The translations under genes were made by a program, and so were the position numbers. A DNA stretch of 64,000 bases from assembly GCA_025602905.1 (NCBI GenBank), contig JAHLKI010000055.1:17003-81002 (forward strand), written 5' to 3'. How positions within the stretch are numbered: position 1 is the first letter of the stretch; every line of letters starts with the position of its first letter. The notes under the pieces were generated by a model that ran no database searches, was not told the DNA's origin, and saw only the letters and a program-made list of their open reading frames with translations. The DNA comes from Phlyctochytrium arcticum. Taxonomy: Eukaryota > Chytridiomycota > Chytridiomycetes > Chytridiales > Chytridiaceae. Of this stretch, positions 39,562 to 50,764 are shown in pieces.

Positions 39562-42500
39562 GGACGTGACTAGGAATCGTACAGTTGGGCTAGGAAACGT
39601 ACAGTCGCACAACCACCTGAAATATTGACTACGCGTGGGGCATTGCTTTTGGCGGCGTCCAGATCAATTGAAAAGCTGCTGAACTCCTCGACTTACCTAG
39701 TGTGATATCTGCACACATATAAGCTCCCCCAAACTTCAAACCACGTAAGTAGAGCCACAACCTACTCCCTTTGGTAATGTGCAGAGCGTAACCTTTAATA
39801 AACGCTCTTGTTATCACTTGTAGATCGGCATGAGGTCCAGTCATCCTACCACTGGTGAAACACTGCCAGGGATGGCGAGCGCCCCCGCTTCTGGGCAATC
39901 TGAACAGCATGCTGAAGATACCACTGAGAACAGCGAGGTCGCCGATGCGACAGAAGGGCCGCTTGCGGTAGTGTTTAATAGTCTTGATGAGCTTCTCGAT
40001 CACGCTAGGGCAACCGCCAAAGCCAACGGATTTGCTCTCACCAGAAACAGCAACAACGAAAAGTTCTATCTCCGCTGCACTCGTTGGGGCTCGGTTCGCA
40101 AGAAAGTAGAGGCCAATATGGAGTCTGAGTCGAAAGCACTCAATCGGTCAAGTTTGCAATGTGGATGCAACTTTCAGCAGTACGTCTCACAAGACAAACG
40201 AGGACTCCGAGGTCCCAAAAATCTGTGGTATCTCCAACGATCGGCCGTTGATCACAACCACATGAATGATGTGCCTATAGTCTTTCCCGTTTACCGGCAG
40301 TTTACGGATGAACAAAAGGACTATTTAAGACGACATGACAGAACAGCTGTGAAAGAGCTGGTTCTGTCGTTTCGTCTAACCTATCCGGGTCACCCTGTGA
40401 TTGACAAAGATATTTGCAACTTCCAAACACTCGAGCAAATTGAAGCCGCGAAGGGCAGGGCCGCGATCGAGTGCCTGCTGGATGGATTGAATCAGCCCGG
40501 ATCTAAGTACACGGTCAGTGTCCAAACTAGCGAAGACGGTGCTCTAACGCAGTTGTTTTTTGCTCATGAGAAGAGCATCGAAAAGCTGCAGCAATACCCG
40601 GATGTGCCCATTATGGACTGCACATACAAAACAAACAAATGGCAAATGCCACTATTCAATATTCTCGGTGTGGATAGTACTGGAATGTCATTCACTGTGG
40701 GTTATGCTTTTCTTCGAGGTGAAACTGAGGAGGATTACGCCTGGGCGCTGAAGAACATAGCGAGTCTTTTGGCAGGCAGCCGTGGGATGAAGACTGCATT
40801 CGTGGATTGCAGCCCTGCTTTGATGAACGCTTTGAAGGCGGTCTTCCCAGGTATATTTCTAGCCACTCATGAGTTCGCAGTTGATTATTGATTTTCTTAT
40901 CAGACGTCAATGTTCTACTGTGTATCTTTCATATCGTAGAAAATATTGGGGCTCAGCTACAGCGCAAATATCCTCATAAAACGGACAAAAATAAACAACA
41001 CATTCTCACTTTATGGAACGCGGTTGTCTATGCTGCATCACTGGAAGACTATGCGGCAGCCGTTCGAGTCATACGCCATGAACTCGATGACGCATACCCA
41101 TTGATGCGGATGTATCTGGAAGATACATGGCTGGTCCATCATAAGCGGTTTGTAAAATTTTGGACTAGTCAGGTTCTATTACTTGGCATTAGAGCCACAT
41201 CTCGCGTTGAAGGCTTGCACTGCTGCCTCAAAGATTGGCTTCACAATGGTGTGGGTGACTTCATGATTATATTTGCCGCTATGGATACGTTCATTAACAA
41301 ACAACTCACTGATTTGGACAACGCCAAGAAGAGGGAAGAAAAATGAATCTCAACAAAGATGCGCAAAATCTTGGCTGAGACCCATCAAATTCGTGAACAT
41401 GTTTTGCGCGTGACGTTCAATGATCATCTTTACGACAGCATTGTGGAGGCTCGCACGGAAGGATCCCTGCAACAATGCAATTCACCAGTATGCTGTAACG
41501 ATGGGATTGCCTTGTACCGATCAGATTCGCTACGAGTACAATCTCACGGTTCCCCTCTCTGCCATTCATCCTGCATGGAGATACATGTTACAAGCTAGGC
41601 TCGTCAGTGTGTTTCATCCATTGTTCAACGCGTCGCGTGTCGTGGACGCGTCTTGATTTCTAAGTTACTGTTCACCACTCTTTTCATTAGATAGTTAGCG
41701 GTAGCCTTTCTGTACATAGTTTTTATAGTCTTCGTCCTCGGACATCCCCCTGTTTTCCTCTGGCTTTACTTTTATCATTGTACTCATATTGAAGACATCA
41801 GTTTAAAGCTCAACATCACTGAACAACCCCGAACCAAGGAGTCTGAATAATAATACAACCCATGCAATGACAGCATTGACTCATATTTTCTACCTGACGC
41901 TACGGTAACACAACAAGAGCGTCTGCTTGCAGAGCTGGCCGCTGTGCAAAGGCGCTTCGACGCCTTGCAAACACCGTCCCAGCGGCAACGTGCGTTGCAG
42001 CAACTCAGTCAGGTTGGGGTTGTCACCGGATTTGTCTTGAACCCGGCACGCACACGACGCGCTGATGCCTTGGCGGATCATCACGCAGGATCCAAACGCC
42101 AACGGGTCGACACCTCTACGCGTGCGGATCCTACCCTATCTGCCCATGTCGCTCGACAGCAGCAGGAGCGTGCGGCCACGTCTGCAGCCGCTACTCGGCA
42201 GAAACCAAAGTGTAGCGTGTGTCATTCCGAAGACCACAAAGCGAATCGGTGCGCTGAAGCTCGCAGGAAGAAGGCAGCGCGCATCAACGCTGCCTGTGGA
42301 ATGGATGAAGAGCTAGATGAGGACGCCAGTATACTCATAGACATGGCAAATGAATAGCCTAGACTATTGTAGTTTTCTTTCCGGATAGCATGTATGTTGA
42401 GGTATGCTCATGTATAAAGTACCGCCGACCCTTATATAATATGGATATGTACTGTTCATTCAAATTCTCAACCACGTTTTCAATTGATCTGGACGCCGCC

Positions 42501-42589
42501 AAAAGCAATGCCCCACGCGTAGTCAATATTCCAGGTGGATGTGCGACTGTACGTTTCCTAGACCAACTGTACGATTCCTAGTCACATCC
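39562..42589. mobile_element. MULE DNA transposon 2, inserted in the helicase
   Basis: A 3028-bp element with near-perfect inverted ends of about 113 bp (39562-39674 and 42477-42589), both opening GGA(C/T)GTGACTAGGAATCG and containing the internal echo CTAGGAAACGTACAG. It is flanked by the 9-bp duplication AGAATGATG. Removal restores the helicase frame (SKNDDVD). The few mismatches between the ends suggest a younger insertion than the host helicase copy. Confidence 0.95.
39830..42357 (+). pseudogene. MULE transposase with FAR1-like domain and zinc knuckle, broken
   Basis: Exon 1 is 39830-40850 and exon 2 is 40904-41346; the 53-nt intron (GTATAT...TTATCAG) joins KAVFP to DVNVLLCIFHIV. N-terminal FAR1-like DNA-binding region (residues 45-150), then the MULE core with PIMDCTYKTNKW and TAFVDCSPALM and the IRATSRVEGLH segment. 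A TGA at 41344 cuts the protein to 487 aa. Beyond it the family C-terminus continues with a shift (NAIHQYAVTMGLP, HPAWRYML), and a final exon near 41905-42357 has CSVCHSEDHKANRC, a CCHC knuckle. The SWIM region between is missing. A truncated product is possible; a fully active transposase is unlikely. Confidence 0.75.
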
Positions 42590-43170
42590 AGAATGATGAT
42601 GTCGATTAGGTCAACGACATGTTGCTTGGGTCTCTTCCAGGAGAGTTACATGAGTATCTGAGTGCCGATTCCGTTGACACCGGTGTTGCAGAGGAAGAAG
42701 GGGCTATCCTACCATAAGCACGTTATCCTGTCGAGTACTTGAACACCTGCAAGAGTAGTGGCTTGGCAAACCACAAATTGCCGTTGAAGGAAGATGTTCC
42801 CATCATTTTTCTGCGAAATTTGAATCCTTCTATTGGATTGTGCAATGGAACCCGTCTTATTGTCAAGCGGTTGGGTCAGAGGGTCATTGAGGCTACTATC
42901 CTGACGGGGGCGAACATTGGGACTTCGGTATTCCTTCCTCGGATTGCAATGACCACAAACGAGGGTGACTTCCCATTCATCCTCAAGCGTTGACAGTTTC
43001 CGGTCAAGGTTGGATATGCAATGACAATCAACAAAAGTCAAGGTCAGACCATGACCCATGTTGGATTGTACTTGCCGGTTTCCGTCTTCTCACACGGCCA
43101 ACTCTATGTGGGGGTTTCACGAACAACTGCATCCCGCGTTCTGAACATTTTGAATCTAGAAGTTCCGGAG

Positions 43171-43605
43171 GGTCGCATGCGCAATATCGTCTACAATGAG
43201 GTGCTTCAGTAGTGGCCGAATGTGTCAGATCAGTGCCAAGTGAGGGCTTGTTCCAGTGCGATGTGAGGGCTTTTTCCAGTGCAAGTGTGAGGGCTTATTC
43301 ATGTGCAATGTGAGGGCTTATTCCAGTGCAAGTGTGAGGGCTTCTTCCAGTGCGATCTGAGGGATTTTTTGAAGACGTGTTTCCCACCTTGGTTTCTCTT
43401 TCTTGGCACAGGAATGCCCGTCTGTAGGAGTTTTTCAAACTTTGAGCAGTAGTGTTGTGCAGCTTACTTACATCTTTGAGATTGTGGCTGCAGAGAAACC
43501 AGAACCCGTAGGATTTCAGTTGGGTTTGCTTTGGGATTTCCCAGATCAGCCCAGGGGCATTGAGCTGAGATCAAAGTCAGTATGAACTGCGGGAGGGCAA
43601 GAGTT
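43171..43605. repeat. Helitron 3' tail, left inverted copy
   Basis: Runs from the last helicase codons (RMRNIVYNEVLQ-stop) to GGGAGGGCAAGAGTT. It matches 46295-46671 in reverse, beyond which the flanks differ. Shared features are the TGAGGG minisatellite and a CAGATCAGCCCAGGGGCATT stretch. Confidence 0.85.
43231..43368. repeat. Minisatellite, about 24-bp unit, six TGAGGG cores
   Basis: Units of the form CCAGTGCAAGTGTGAGGGCT with GCGATG/GCAATG variants. The inverted copy near 46550-46620 has fewer units. It lies directly 3' of the helicase stop. Confidence 0.85.
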
Positions 43606-43784
43606 CTTCTTACCCAAAAAAATCAATGCCACCCCCCAATTTTTAAGGATGAAATATGACACATGTGCCAATGGGCATTCCATATATGGTACCTCTGCCA
43701 TTTTTTGGCAGACCTCCGTCCAAACATATATCTTCTGAGAAAGAGGATATCTGTGTTTGGTTTCCATTTGTCTCTGTATTGGGC

Positions 43785-44321
43785 TTAGCCCCATACCTGG
43801 AATATCCTCGTGGACTTAAACACAGCAGTACGTTGCTTGGTTTGATCTTGAAAGCCCGGGTTGTTGGGGCTGGGGCTGAGGTCCGGAAACAGGTCGTCCT
43901 TGTTGGTACTGCCAATGGGGCGCTTTCCGCTTGTTCGGGAGCTGCCGGTTTCTCGCAATTGAATGTCGAGGTCGTCCAGGAAAGTTACTGCCTCGTTGTC
44001 AGCTGTAGTGTCCTTGTTGGTAACTGCGGGATTGTCTCCAGTGCCAGGGTTGGGTACCGAACCGGAAGCAGTCTGCATACTGCCTGAAGGCTGACCAGCA
44101 GTGGTGTCGTGAGATGCATGATTGCTTTTGGTGCTGGAGGTCTTGTCGAAATAGAGGATGCCCAGGCGCTCAGCCCACTGCTGATGTTGATCTTTGGGGA
44201 CCAGGCGAGCAATTTTTTTGTAGCCGGCAACACGTTTGGTAAAAGACTGTTTTGTGCATGCAGCAAAGATCTCGGCAGCTTTCTTGGATGCAGCCAATTC
44301 ATCGTTGCGGTTGTTGTCCAT
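43785..44321 (-). CDS. Hypothetical 178 aa protein inside the inverted-tail element
   Basis: ATG-initiated (44321). The N-terminal 60 residues (MDNNRNDELAASKKAAEIFA, VAGYKKIARLVPKDQHQQWA) look like a folded helical segment with aromatic and charged positions; the remainder is Ser/Thr/Asn-rich and acidic. No family recognised. It lies between the two inverted helicase tails and may be a captured gene or a transposon accessory protein. Confidence 0.35.
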   Translation of the reverse strand: MDNNRNDELAASKKAAEIFAACTKQSFTKRVAGYKKIARLVPKDQHQQWAERLGILYFDKTSSTKSNHASHDTTAGQPSGSMQTASGSVPNPGTGDNPAVTNKDTTADNEAVTFLDDLDIQLRETGSSRTSGKRPIGSTNKDDLFPDLSPSPNNPGFQDQTKQRTAVFKSTRIFQVWG

Positions 44322-44872
44322 ATAGGCAAAGGAAAAACAGAAGTGAATGAGCTATGGTCAAACAATGGATGGATGGATCGTCTGCAATGAAGGGAGACGG
44401 GAAGGAAGAGCAGTCCAACTTGGCCTTGGCTTGAAGGGGGGAAGAAAAGAGGGGCCATGTCCCTGACAGATCTCATGAGCGCAGCATGCGCAGTGTCTGA
44501 TCTTATTTGTCCCGAAGCGGCCAAAGTGGGAAATCTGCGGCGGGCTTGTGGTTTGATGAGCATTGACCGCACGACTGCGCTAAGGCGCATGGTCACATGT
44601 ATATTTTTTGTTCTCTTCTGTATATCATTCCCTTGCACTGTACATTCTACTTTTTACACTTCTTTCTGCCTCTGCACTGAAGTAATAACGACTACCCAAC
44701 TCTCGCACCCTGGGAAGGTGCATTACTGTCCATACCTACTTTCAACCAAATACTCTGCAACGTCATGCGTGCACGCAATGGCGGGGATAGATGCTCAAAA
44801 GGCTGTTACCGCATCATCCAAACATTATGTGAGGAACAGAATATTTACAAGTCATTCAAATATCTGTTGGCT

Positions 44873-45531
44873 TCAATGAGAAACAAGGACAACAAATTTT
44901 ATAATCTTCATTGACATTGTGTGGACCATGTGGGAGTCCTCCTCGTGGGTCCGTTTCCGCTTGAGGGGGGGGGGCATCGCGGAATGGTAGCCACAGGTAA
45001 GCATGTTCCAGCTGGTGAATGTCGCTTGCACTGCGACCACAAGGCCAAACTGCAAACAGACTTCGAACAGAGTGGGGCAGACCCTCCCTATGTCCACCCC
45101 ATAAATAACCGGGTATGCTGGGGCACGCCCTTGCTCCGCCCAAAACCGATCGGCGGAGTCGTTGAAACGCTGGGCGGGAACCAGGCTGCCGTTGGCCATG
45201 CTGAATTTCATGAGGAGACACTGGGGGTGAGACATCTTGTTGGTGCGTATCCAGTCATAGTTGCTTGGATTCTTGTAATTGCCCAACGGACACAGGCGCA
45301 CGCATTCCGTCATTGCCGCTTTCATTGTGAGCCAGTCCAGATGGGCCTCGTTTTGCAATGTTTCAGCCAGTTTCAGGACCAGTTTGGCCCATGGGCCGCG
45401 CTCCCTGTTGCGCCCAACTCTGTCCCGTACGCGACATACGGTTTCGCATTCTGATTCAGTTGATCGAGGAGCCCGGCGCGTTTTTGGTCAGCCGACTTGA
45501 CCCAATGGGCTTGTTGCAGAAATTCGACACT
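44873..45531 (-). pseudogene. Gene fragment of unknown family, frameshifted
   Basis: Near 45530 the frame reads MGSVEFLQQAHWVKSADQKR, and after a one-base shift near 45400 continues KLVLKLAETLQNEAHLDWL, AAMTECVRLCPLGNYKNPS and MKFSMANGSLVPAQRFNDSA. The two parts fit one protein of about 210 aa. No motif known to me. Confidence 0.35.
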
Positions 45532-45539
45532 TCCCATGT

Positions 45540-46294
45540 AAGTAGGTAAGGAGCTAAAAGAGGTATGGTAATAGTTAGATATTGGTGGTAGCTAGTTCCA
45601 TATATATACTTATACTGTGCCTCAGCTTGGCTCTCGCATTTTGAATGGATTGATTGTTGTCAGACATGGGAGTGTGAATGTAGGATGAGTCAGTTTCGGT
45701 GTCAGGAGAGCTCATATAAGTAACATTATAGTTAGATATTGCTGGCTGGAGAACATGTTCCATATCTATATATGTCGTAATATGGATTAGTGGATGCGAC
45801 AAAATCTTGAATAGGTACGGTTGTGTGCAAGTGATGGAGCAAAGGTCGCAGGTGTGGTTGGATTTGGGGGAGAAGAAACAGAATGTAGCCGATATTTACG
45901 GAGAATTTCTGTTGATGGCGAATGGAAGTTCGGACAGTAGATTCAATGGCAACTGCCTACCCTTTAACGGCAGATTGCCATACACAGGCGAAATGTAATA
46001 GTCAGTACATTACAATTAAAACATACATTTTTGCAAGGCATCAGAGGGAAAGCGGCTGTAACCACAGAATAAAGAAGTTAAAACTGTGAAAATTGGACCA
46101 AATACATGGGAATGAAGCGGTAGAGTGTGCAAAGTTCAACGCAATTCAAAAGGAGAGGAAACGTCTGATCTGCCCCTCTTTTGAGCGGAAATTTTAATTA
46201 AACTGCTCTGTTTCAAAAAATCCTTAGATGCCCCTGTTTTGAGGATCAGAAACCGAGTTATGCGGAAATAAATTCAGCCTATGTGAGCTTGGAT
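45540..46294. other. Spacer with a short duplicated segment
   Basis: The word AGTTAGATATTG(G/C)TGG followed by GTTCCATAT(A/C)TATAT occurs near 45575 and 45731. No gene supported. Confidence 0.4.
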
Positions 46295-46671
46295 AACTCT
46301 TGCCCTCCCGCATTTCATACTGAGTTTGATCTTAGCTCAATGCCCCTGGGCTGACCTGGGAAATCCCGAAGCAAACCTAACTGAATCCTACGGGTTTTGG
46401 TTTCTCTGCAGCCACAATCTCAAAGATGAAAGTAAGCTGCACAACAATTCTGCTCAAAGTTTGAAAAACCCCTACAGACGGGCATTCCCGTGCCAAGAAA
46501 CAGAAACCAAGGTGGGAAACCCGCCTTCAAAAAATCCCTCAGATCGTTATGGAAGAAGCCCTCACACTTGCACTCTCACATCGCACTGGAATAAGCCCTC
46601 ACTTGGCACTGATCCGACACATTAGGCCACTACTGAAGCACCTCATTGTAGGCGACATAGGGCATGCGACC
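46295..46671. repeat. Helitron 3' tail, right inverted copy
   Basis: Reverse complement of 43171-43605, from the NEVLQ codons at 46671 down to AACTCTTGCCCTCCCGC at 46295. It is evidence for a second Helitron inserted in the opposite direction, or for an inverted duplication. Confidence 0.85.
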
Positions 46672-47034
46672 GTCAAACCCTGCGCTCCCCCACCCGGGAC
46701 ATCGTCCAAAACGGTTCAGATTATATGTAAATTTCTGTTCTGATCTGAACATCTGTCCATGTATGATCTTCTCGTCTGATGAAACACACTTCCGAATCTC
46801 GATTGGCACTCGCCCTCGACGTCACCGCAACCTGCGAAGGAGTGCCCTGTCAAGCACTGCCGCATTTCAATTCCCGGAGGTTCAAAGTACCGAACATGCA
46901 CCAATTGCCATGATCTCGAAAAAGCAGAGAAGCGCCAATAGCAAGAAGTTCCAGAAAATGTACTGGCTGAGAAAAGCTCAAGGCTAGAGCTGGATCGCGA
47001 GAACAATCAAGCAGAGGCGGTGAGGTAACCCTTC

Positions 47035-47885
47035 TTTGTGTGGCAAACTCCCTTGTCTGAACTTATATGTAGGGCCACGAGTCATACACATCCGTTCAGA
47101 GTATGCTTTCTACTACAGGGGAGGTGGCAAAATCTTCAGAGTCAATTGTTTTACATGGAACATGTCTTATGCAAGCTGAGAATGGTATATACGATCGTGA
47201 ACGTGTTCAGATGATGGCCCTGGACATCTGGGATGTGACGGGGTTCAGATTTACAGTACGTGGTTTCAATCTACTCGGGTGCCCAGAACTCACAGATTGA
47301 GCACAGCCTCAGCATATGTGACAACAAGAAGCTGGCAGCTGGGGACCGGACTAGGCATTTTTGCAGCCAAGATACAGCAAGAATAAAGAAGGCGAAGCCA
47401 TCCCATAAGGTAGGTGCTAAGCACCGGGAACACATTGGTATGAAATGGTTTCCTTGAAAAAGTTCCATGACTATCAGCTACCGACGCCATAAGAGTGGTT
47501 GCAAAAAATGTGTTAGTCTCCGCCCACATTTTGTGGATGTTTCAATGCCCCAGGGAGCCATAGATCTCATTCAGGAACATGCAGGTTGGCTGAAGCCGAC
47601 TGCTCTGGTGGCAACAGTGCAACTCGCCTTTCCCACAATCCCATTCACACAAATACATACTGCATGGTGCGAGGCCAGCCGGGTTCATTGGAAAAGGCAT
47701 GACCTGCAGATGTTGTCCGCCCACACCCTCCTTGGCGAGTATGGGGATGCTGCCAATATGTTCAAAATTGATGGCCTCCCTGAGGGTGTTGAAATGTTGG
47801 CTTGGGGTATGAGAGATGTAGGACGGAGATTGAAAGGGCTGGCGACTGAATTCGCGATGGACGCCACGTGTAAGCTACCCACCTG
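47035..47885 (+). pseudogene. MULE-like transposase 3, truncated and frameshifted
   Basis: Pieces in changing frames: ATSHTHPFRVCFLLQGRW, VQMMALDIWDVTGFRFT, CSQDTARIKKAKPSHKVGAK then HREHIGMK, and an open stretch at 47467-47885 from SYRRHKSGCKKCVSL to LATEFAMDATCK. The last holds what would be the first catalytic Asp of a MULE core; everything after it is absent. It resembles the fungal MULE branch with a long N-terminal zinc-binding region, unlike MULEs 1 and 2. Confidence 0.6.
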
Positions 47886-48270
47886 AACTGCAGATGTCTG
47901 ACTCACATTCCACCAATTCCAGACTACACAAATTCAAAGCATTTTGAACTGTACACAGTAATGTAAGAATATGATGGCGCTGGGTTCTTGCTCGGTTACA
48001 GTACTGCGTGAAAGGTGTCGTAACAACCGTAGCGCTGCAAAGCAATCGTCGATGGGAACAATATAGACCAGTCTATGCTGCTGAATCGCTAATGATGCTC
48101 ACTTCTGCGGCCCCATTCAAAGCAAACAATGCCCGTATGGCAATCCTAGTCCAGATCCAAATTCTTCTGCCGGTCACTTTCCGAGAGTAAACCCACACAG
48201 CATCCTTTCGAGAAGACGTTCACGCAATTGAAAGATTTGCGTCCTTAATATCGAAAATGTCAATAATGAA
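47886..48270. other. Spacer
   Basis: No continuation of the MULE is seen; short frames only. Confidence 0.4.
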
Positions 48271-48555
48271 CTAAAAGTTAAATGCAGGGTCCTCACCATG
48301 AATGTCCTTGCTAGTGGCCGGTGCGAAGGTAATCGGGACAGTCGCCTCGAAGTGCTTGCCGCAGCCCTCTCGATGCAACTTGCATGTTCGGCCGTTATCC
48401 TTCTTGGTACAACCGACAACAAGAAGCAGAATCTCAGATTTTGATGTCAATATATTTTTGGCATTATACAAATGTATGTAGAAACAAGAGGACGCAAGAC
48501 GTTTTGGACAGACGGACGGACCGCCGGGACCGGACATCCACTCTGCGCCACACAT
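48271..48555 (-). CDS. Hypothetical Cys/His-rich fragment
   Basis: The frame contains VGCTKKDNGRTCKLHREGCG then KHF, a C-x(8)-C-x(2)-H-x(3)-C-x(2)-H spacing that could bind a metal. Only about 90 codons are open, and no ATG context or intron partner was resolved. It may be a zinc-finger exon from a transposon. Confidence 0.2.
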   Translation of the reverse strand: MCGAEWMSGPGGPSVCPKRLASSCFYIHLYNAKNILTSKSEILLLVVGCTKKDNGRTCKLHREGCGKHFEATVPITFAPATSKDIHGEDPAFNF

Positions 48556-49132
48556 TGGCGGAGCTCCAAAAACCTCTGCCCAATGCTTTCTTACAGATCT
48601 TTATCTGTTCCATCCGTCCACCCCAACTCAAAATACGGACAAACCCAAAATCACAAACATGGACGACCTGGGGCCGGGACCCCCCAAAGCATTCCCTATC
48701 AAAGCCGCATTCGCCCGCGCCCGCGCACGTCCAGTATAGACGTTCCAGTGTGGTTGGTATGATGATGATGATAAGGAGCAGCAAGATCCGCAAGAAGGCA
48801 GTTCGTCGTCGTTTAGGCTGACAATTTACTCAAAATCTAATCAGTAACTCAACCGCGTGGTTGAGATTGCGCAGGCCAAAAAAGTGCTTATTCATAAGCA
48901 GTTTTTGTGTTACGAATTTGCAGAATTTTGGGCGGTTGAAACTGACAATTTACTCAACCAGCAATTTACCAGACTGGGGGGTCGCGGATGGCGCGCCCAA
49001 AGAGTCTTGCCAGCCACCTGGCAGGATTTTTGGTTTGGCCGCATCAATGTATTTGGAGGTGAGGTCGCGCACCAGTCTCGACACATATCTTAGGGTTAGG
49101 TGACTACAACACTCACCCCAACCTAACCCAAC

Positions 49133-50335
49133 ATGCCCAAGGCCCAATCCCGCCCTCGCTCTATCCTCACTAACCCAGCTGTTCTCCTATATTTACGAAA
49201 ACCGCCCAAACTATCCCGTAAGATCTTCCCGTCTGGTACCCATCGAACCCCCGTTGACGGTCTTTGGGAGCGGTGCATTCCGACGGACACCTGCAAATGT
49301 TTCCTCAGACACTTTCGTCTATCCCGGGAGCTCTTCAAGTGGGTAGCAGCCAAGACCGCCGACCTACTTTGGAAGAATCCCGCCAGAGTGGGCCACGCGG
49401 TGGAAAAGCGTCTGGCAATCGCTCTTTAATGTGGGTCCATGGTGCGTCGGAGCCAGTAGTGGCAGACGTCTTCAGAGTATCCCTCTCTGCCGTCAGAGTA
49501 GCGTGCGTTGATGTGGCGAAAGCCATCGCCAAGAGGCTTTGCAATGTGATCCGGTTTCCCAACCGTGGCAACATGGAAGGCTGGCAGAAAATCTCCGCTG
49601 ATTTTGCTCGGCAGAACATCATTGGCATTGGTGGCGCCATTGATGGCACCCATTTCCGGCTGAGAAAGCCAGTGGGCGACGAGATTGACAATGCCTATAC
49701 CGATCGAGAAGGGCAGCAATCCACCATTTGCCAGGCGGTCTGCGACGCGCAAGGACTTGTTCGCGATGTATGTTGCTTCTTACCAGTGTGCACCTCATCC
49801 CGCCCTTATGCATCTTCTCATTGCATAGGTCAACATCGGTTTGGCGGAAAGCGTCCATGACAGCCGTGTTTTTACCAATTCCAAGCTCGGTCAGTCTCTG
49901 AGGAGCAGCAACTCTATCCTTCCTCCCAACTACTTGTTGCTAGGGGATTCAGGCTACGGACTAGCATCATATATGATGGTACCATACAGTACAAGGGTCT
50001 GGTCAACCCATCCGCCAAGCAGCACAATTTCAATTTCATGCACTCGTCATCCCGCATAAATATTGAGCAGTCCTTTGGCCGTTTGAAGGGCCGCTGGAGA
50101 ATACTCAAGGTCGGGCAGCAGGAAGATGCCGGCTTTGTAGTTTGTGTTGCCCACGCGTGCACGATATTGCATAACCTGGCGTCCAACAACGCAGCCAGCA
50201 CGTATCTGGAAGGGAATGGGACAAGGTGGACATCCGTCCTGCTGCTCGCAACCCCGACAATCTCACTCGCAATGAGATTCCCGCGGCTGCGCTGCGCGAC
50301 CGCATTGTGAATGAGATCTGGACGGGGAACACCAC
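49133..50335 (+). pseudogene. PIF/Harbinger transposase (HARBI1-like), two frameshifts
   Basis: It starts at MPKAQSRPRS (49133) and reads a helical N-terminus (DTCKCFLRHFRLSRELFKWV). A shift near 49428 leads to VVADVFRVSLSAVRVACVDV and the DDE core: first Asp in GIGGAIDGTHFRLRKP. An intron at about 49770-49829 (GTATGT...GCATAG) joins GLVRD to VNIGLAESVHDSR; the second Asp is in LLGDSGYG; a shift near 50000 precedes INIEQSFGRLKGRWRIL with the catalytic Glu. All three catalytic residues survive, but the frame does not. Family length is about 380 aa, as here. Confidence 0.8.
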
Positions 50336-50417
50336 CTCTGAAATATGTACTGTATGAAAGAAGGCCGTCGTTGAGAGTTTATTTTAGTTTTTTTAGTTTA
50401 TTGTTGAAGTTAGGTTG

Positions 50418-50632
50418 TGTAGCGATTTACAAATGAATTCTTCCTCCCGGGCACGCCGGGGGACTCCTTACATACATCTGTATCTGATCTATGCATAAAC
50501 ACAGTGTGTGACTATCTATAGATGCGGAACTATAGAATGAATGAGCCATTGTTTACGTGGCGTAGTAGCGACACATTCTTGGAACATGTTGTTTAGACTT
50601 TGGATGGGGTGATCTGAGATCGTTCCATAACA
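50418..50632 (-). repeat. Copia 3' LTR, 215 bp
   Basis: On the plus strand it begins TGTAGCG and ends CCATAACA; on the element strand TGTTATGG...CTACA, with TG...CA termini. It differs from the other LTR at about five positions. The polypurine tract AAGGGGGAG lies just inside (about 50633-50643, minus). Confidence 0.95.
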
Positions 50633-50764
50633 CTCCCCCTTGTCGCTACTTGCAGTTCGACAGTCAACAAGACTGGAACCGGTGTCGTCGGGTGCCTCGT
50701 CAAAACCTTGCCTGTGTAAACCACTTGGGAGAACTGCAGGTCGAAGGACAAAAGAGTACACCAA

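Larger units (their letters stand above)
38753..43212 (+). pseudogene. Pif1-type helicase of a Helitron, split by MULE 2
   Basis: Two coding parts (38753-39561 and 42599-43212) become continuous when MULE 2 is left out. Motifs: LNDDQLRAYE, Walker A GPGGTGKTF (38841-38867), Walker B LIIWDEA, LGGDFQQILPV, and in the second part KLPLKEDVPIIFLRNLNP, GYAMTINKSQGQTMTHVGLY and FSHGQLYVGVSR. These define Pif1 helicases of the Helitron type. Breaks: a frameshift near 38815, TGA at 39229, a shift near 39285, TAG at 42607, TAA at 42715 and TGA at 42991. The N-terminal Rep domain is missing; MULE 1 sits where it should be. Not functional. Confidence 0.85.

Noticed and set aside
43231..43368. Regularly spaced repeats that could suggest a CRISPR-like array
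   Set aside because: The units are head-to-tail without unique spacers and the sequence is eukaryotic; it is a minisatellite.
46664..46987. 107-codon plus frame next to the right Helitron tail
   Set aside because: It begins inside the inverted tail and has no motif. The end (SKKFQKMYWLRKAQG) might belong to the MULE 3 relic, but I could not connect them.
49083..49132. TTAGGGTTAGG followed by CCTAACCC, resembling telomeric repeats
   Set aside because: Only one and a half units forming a short inverted repeat just before the Harbinger transposase; more likely part of that element's end than an internal telomere.
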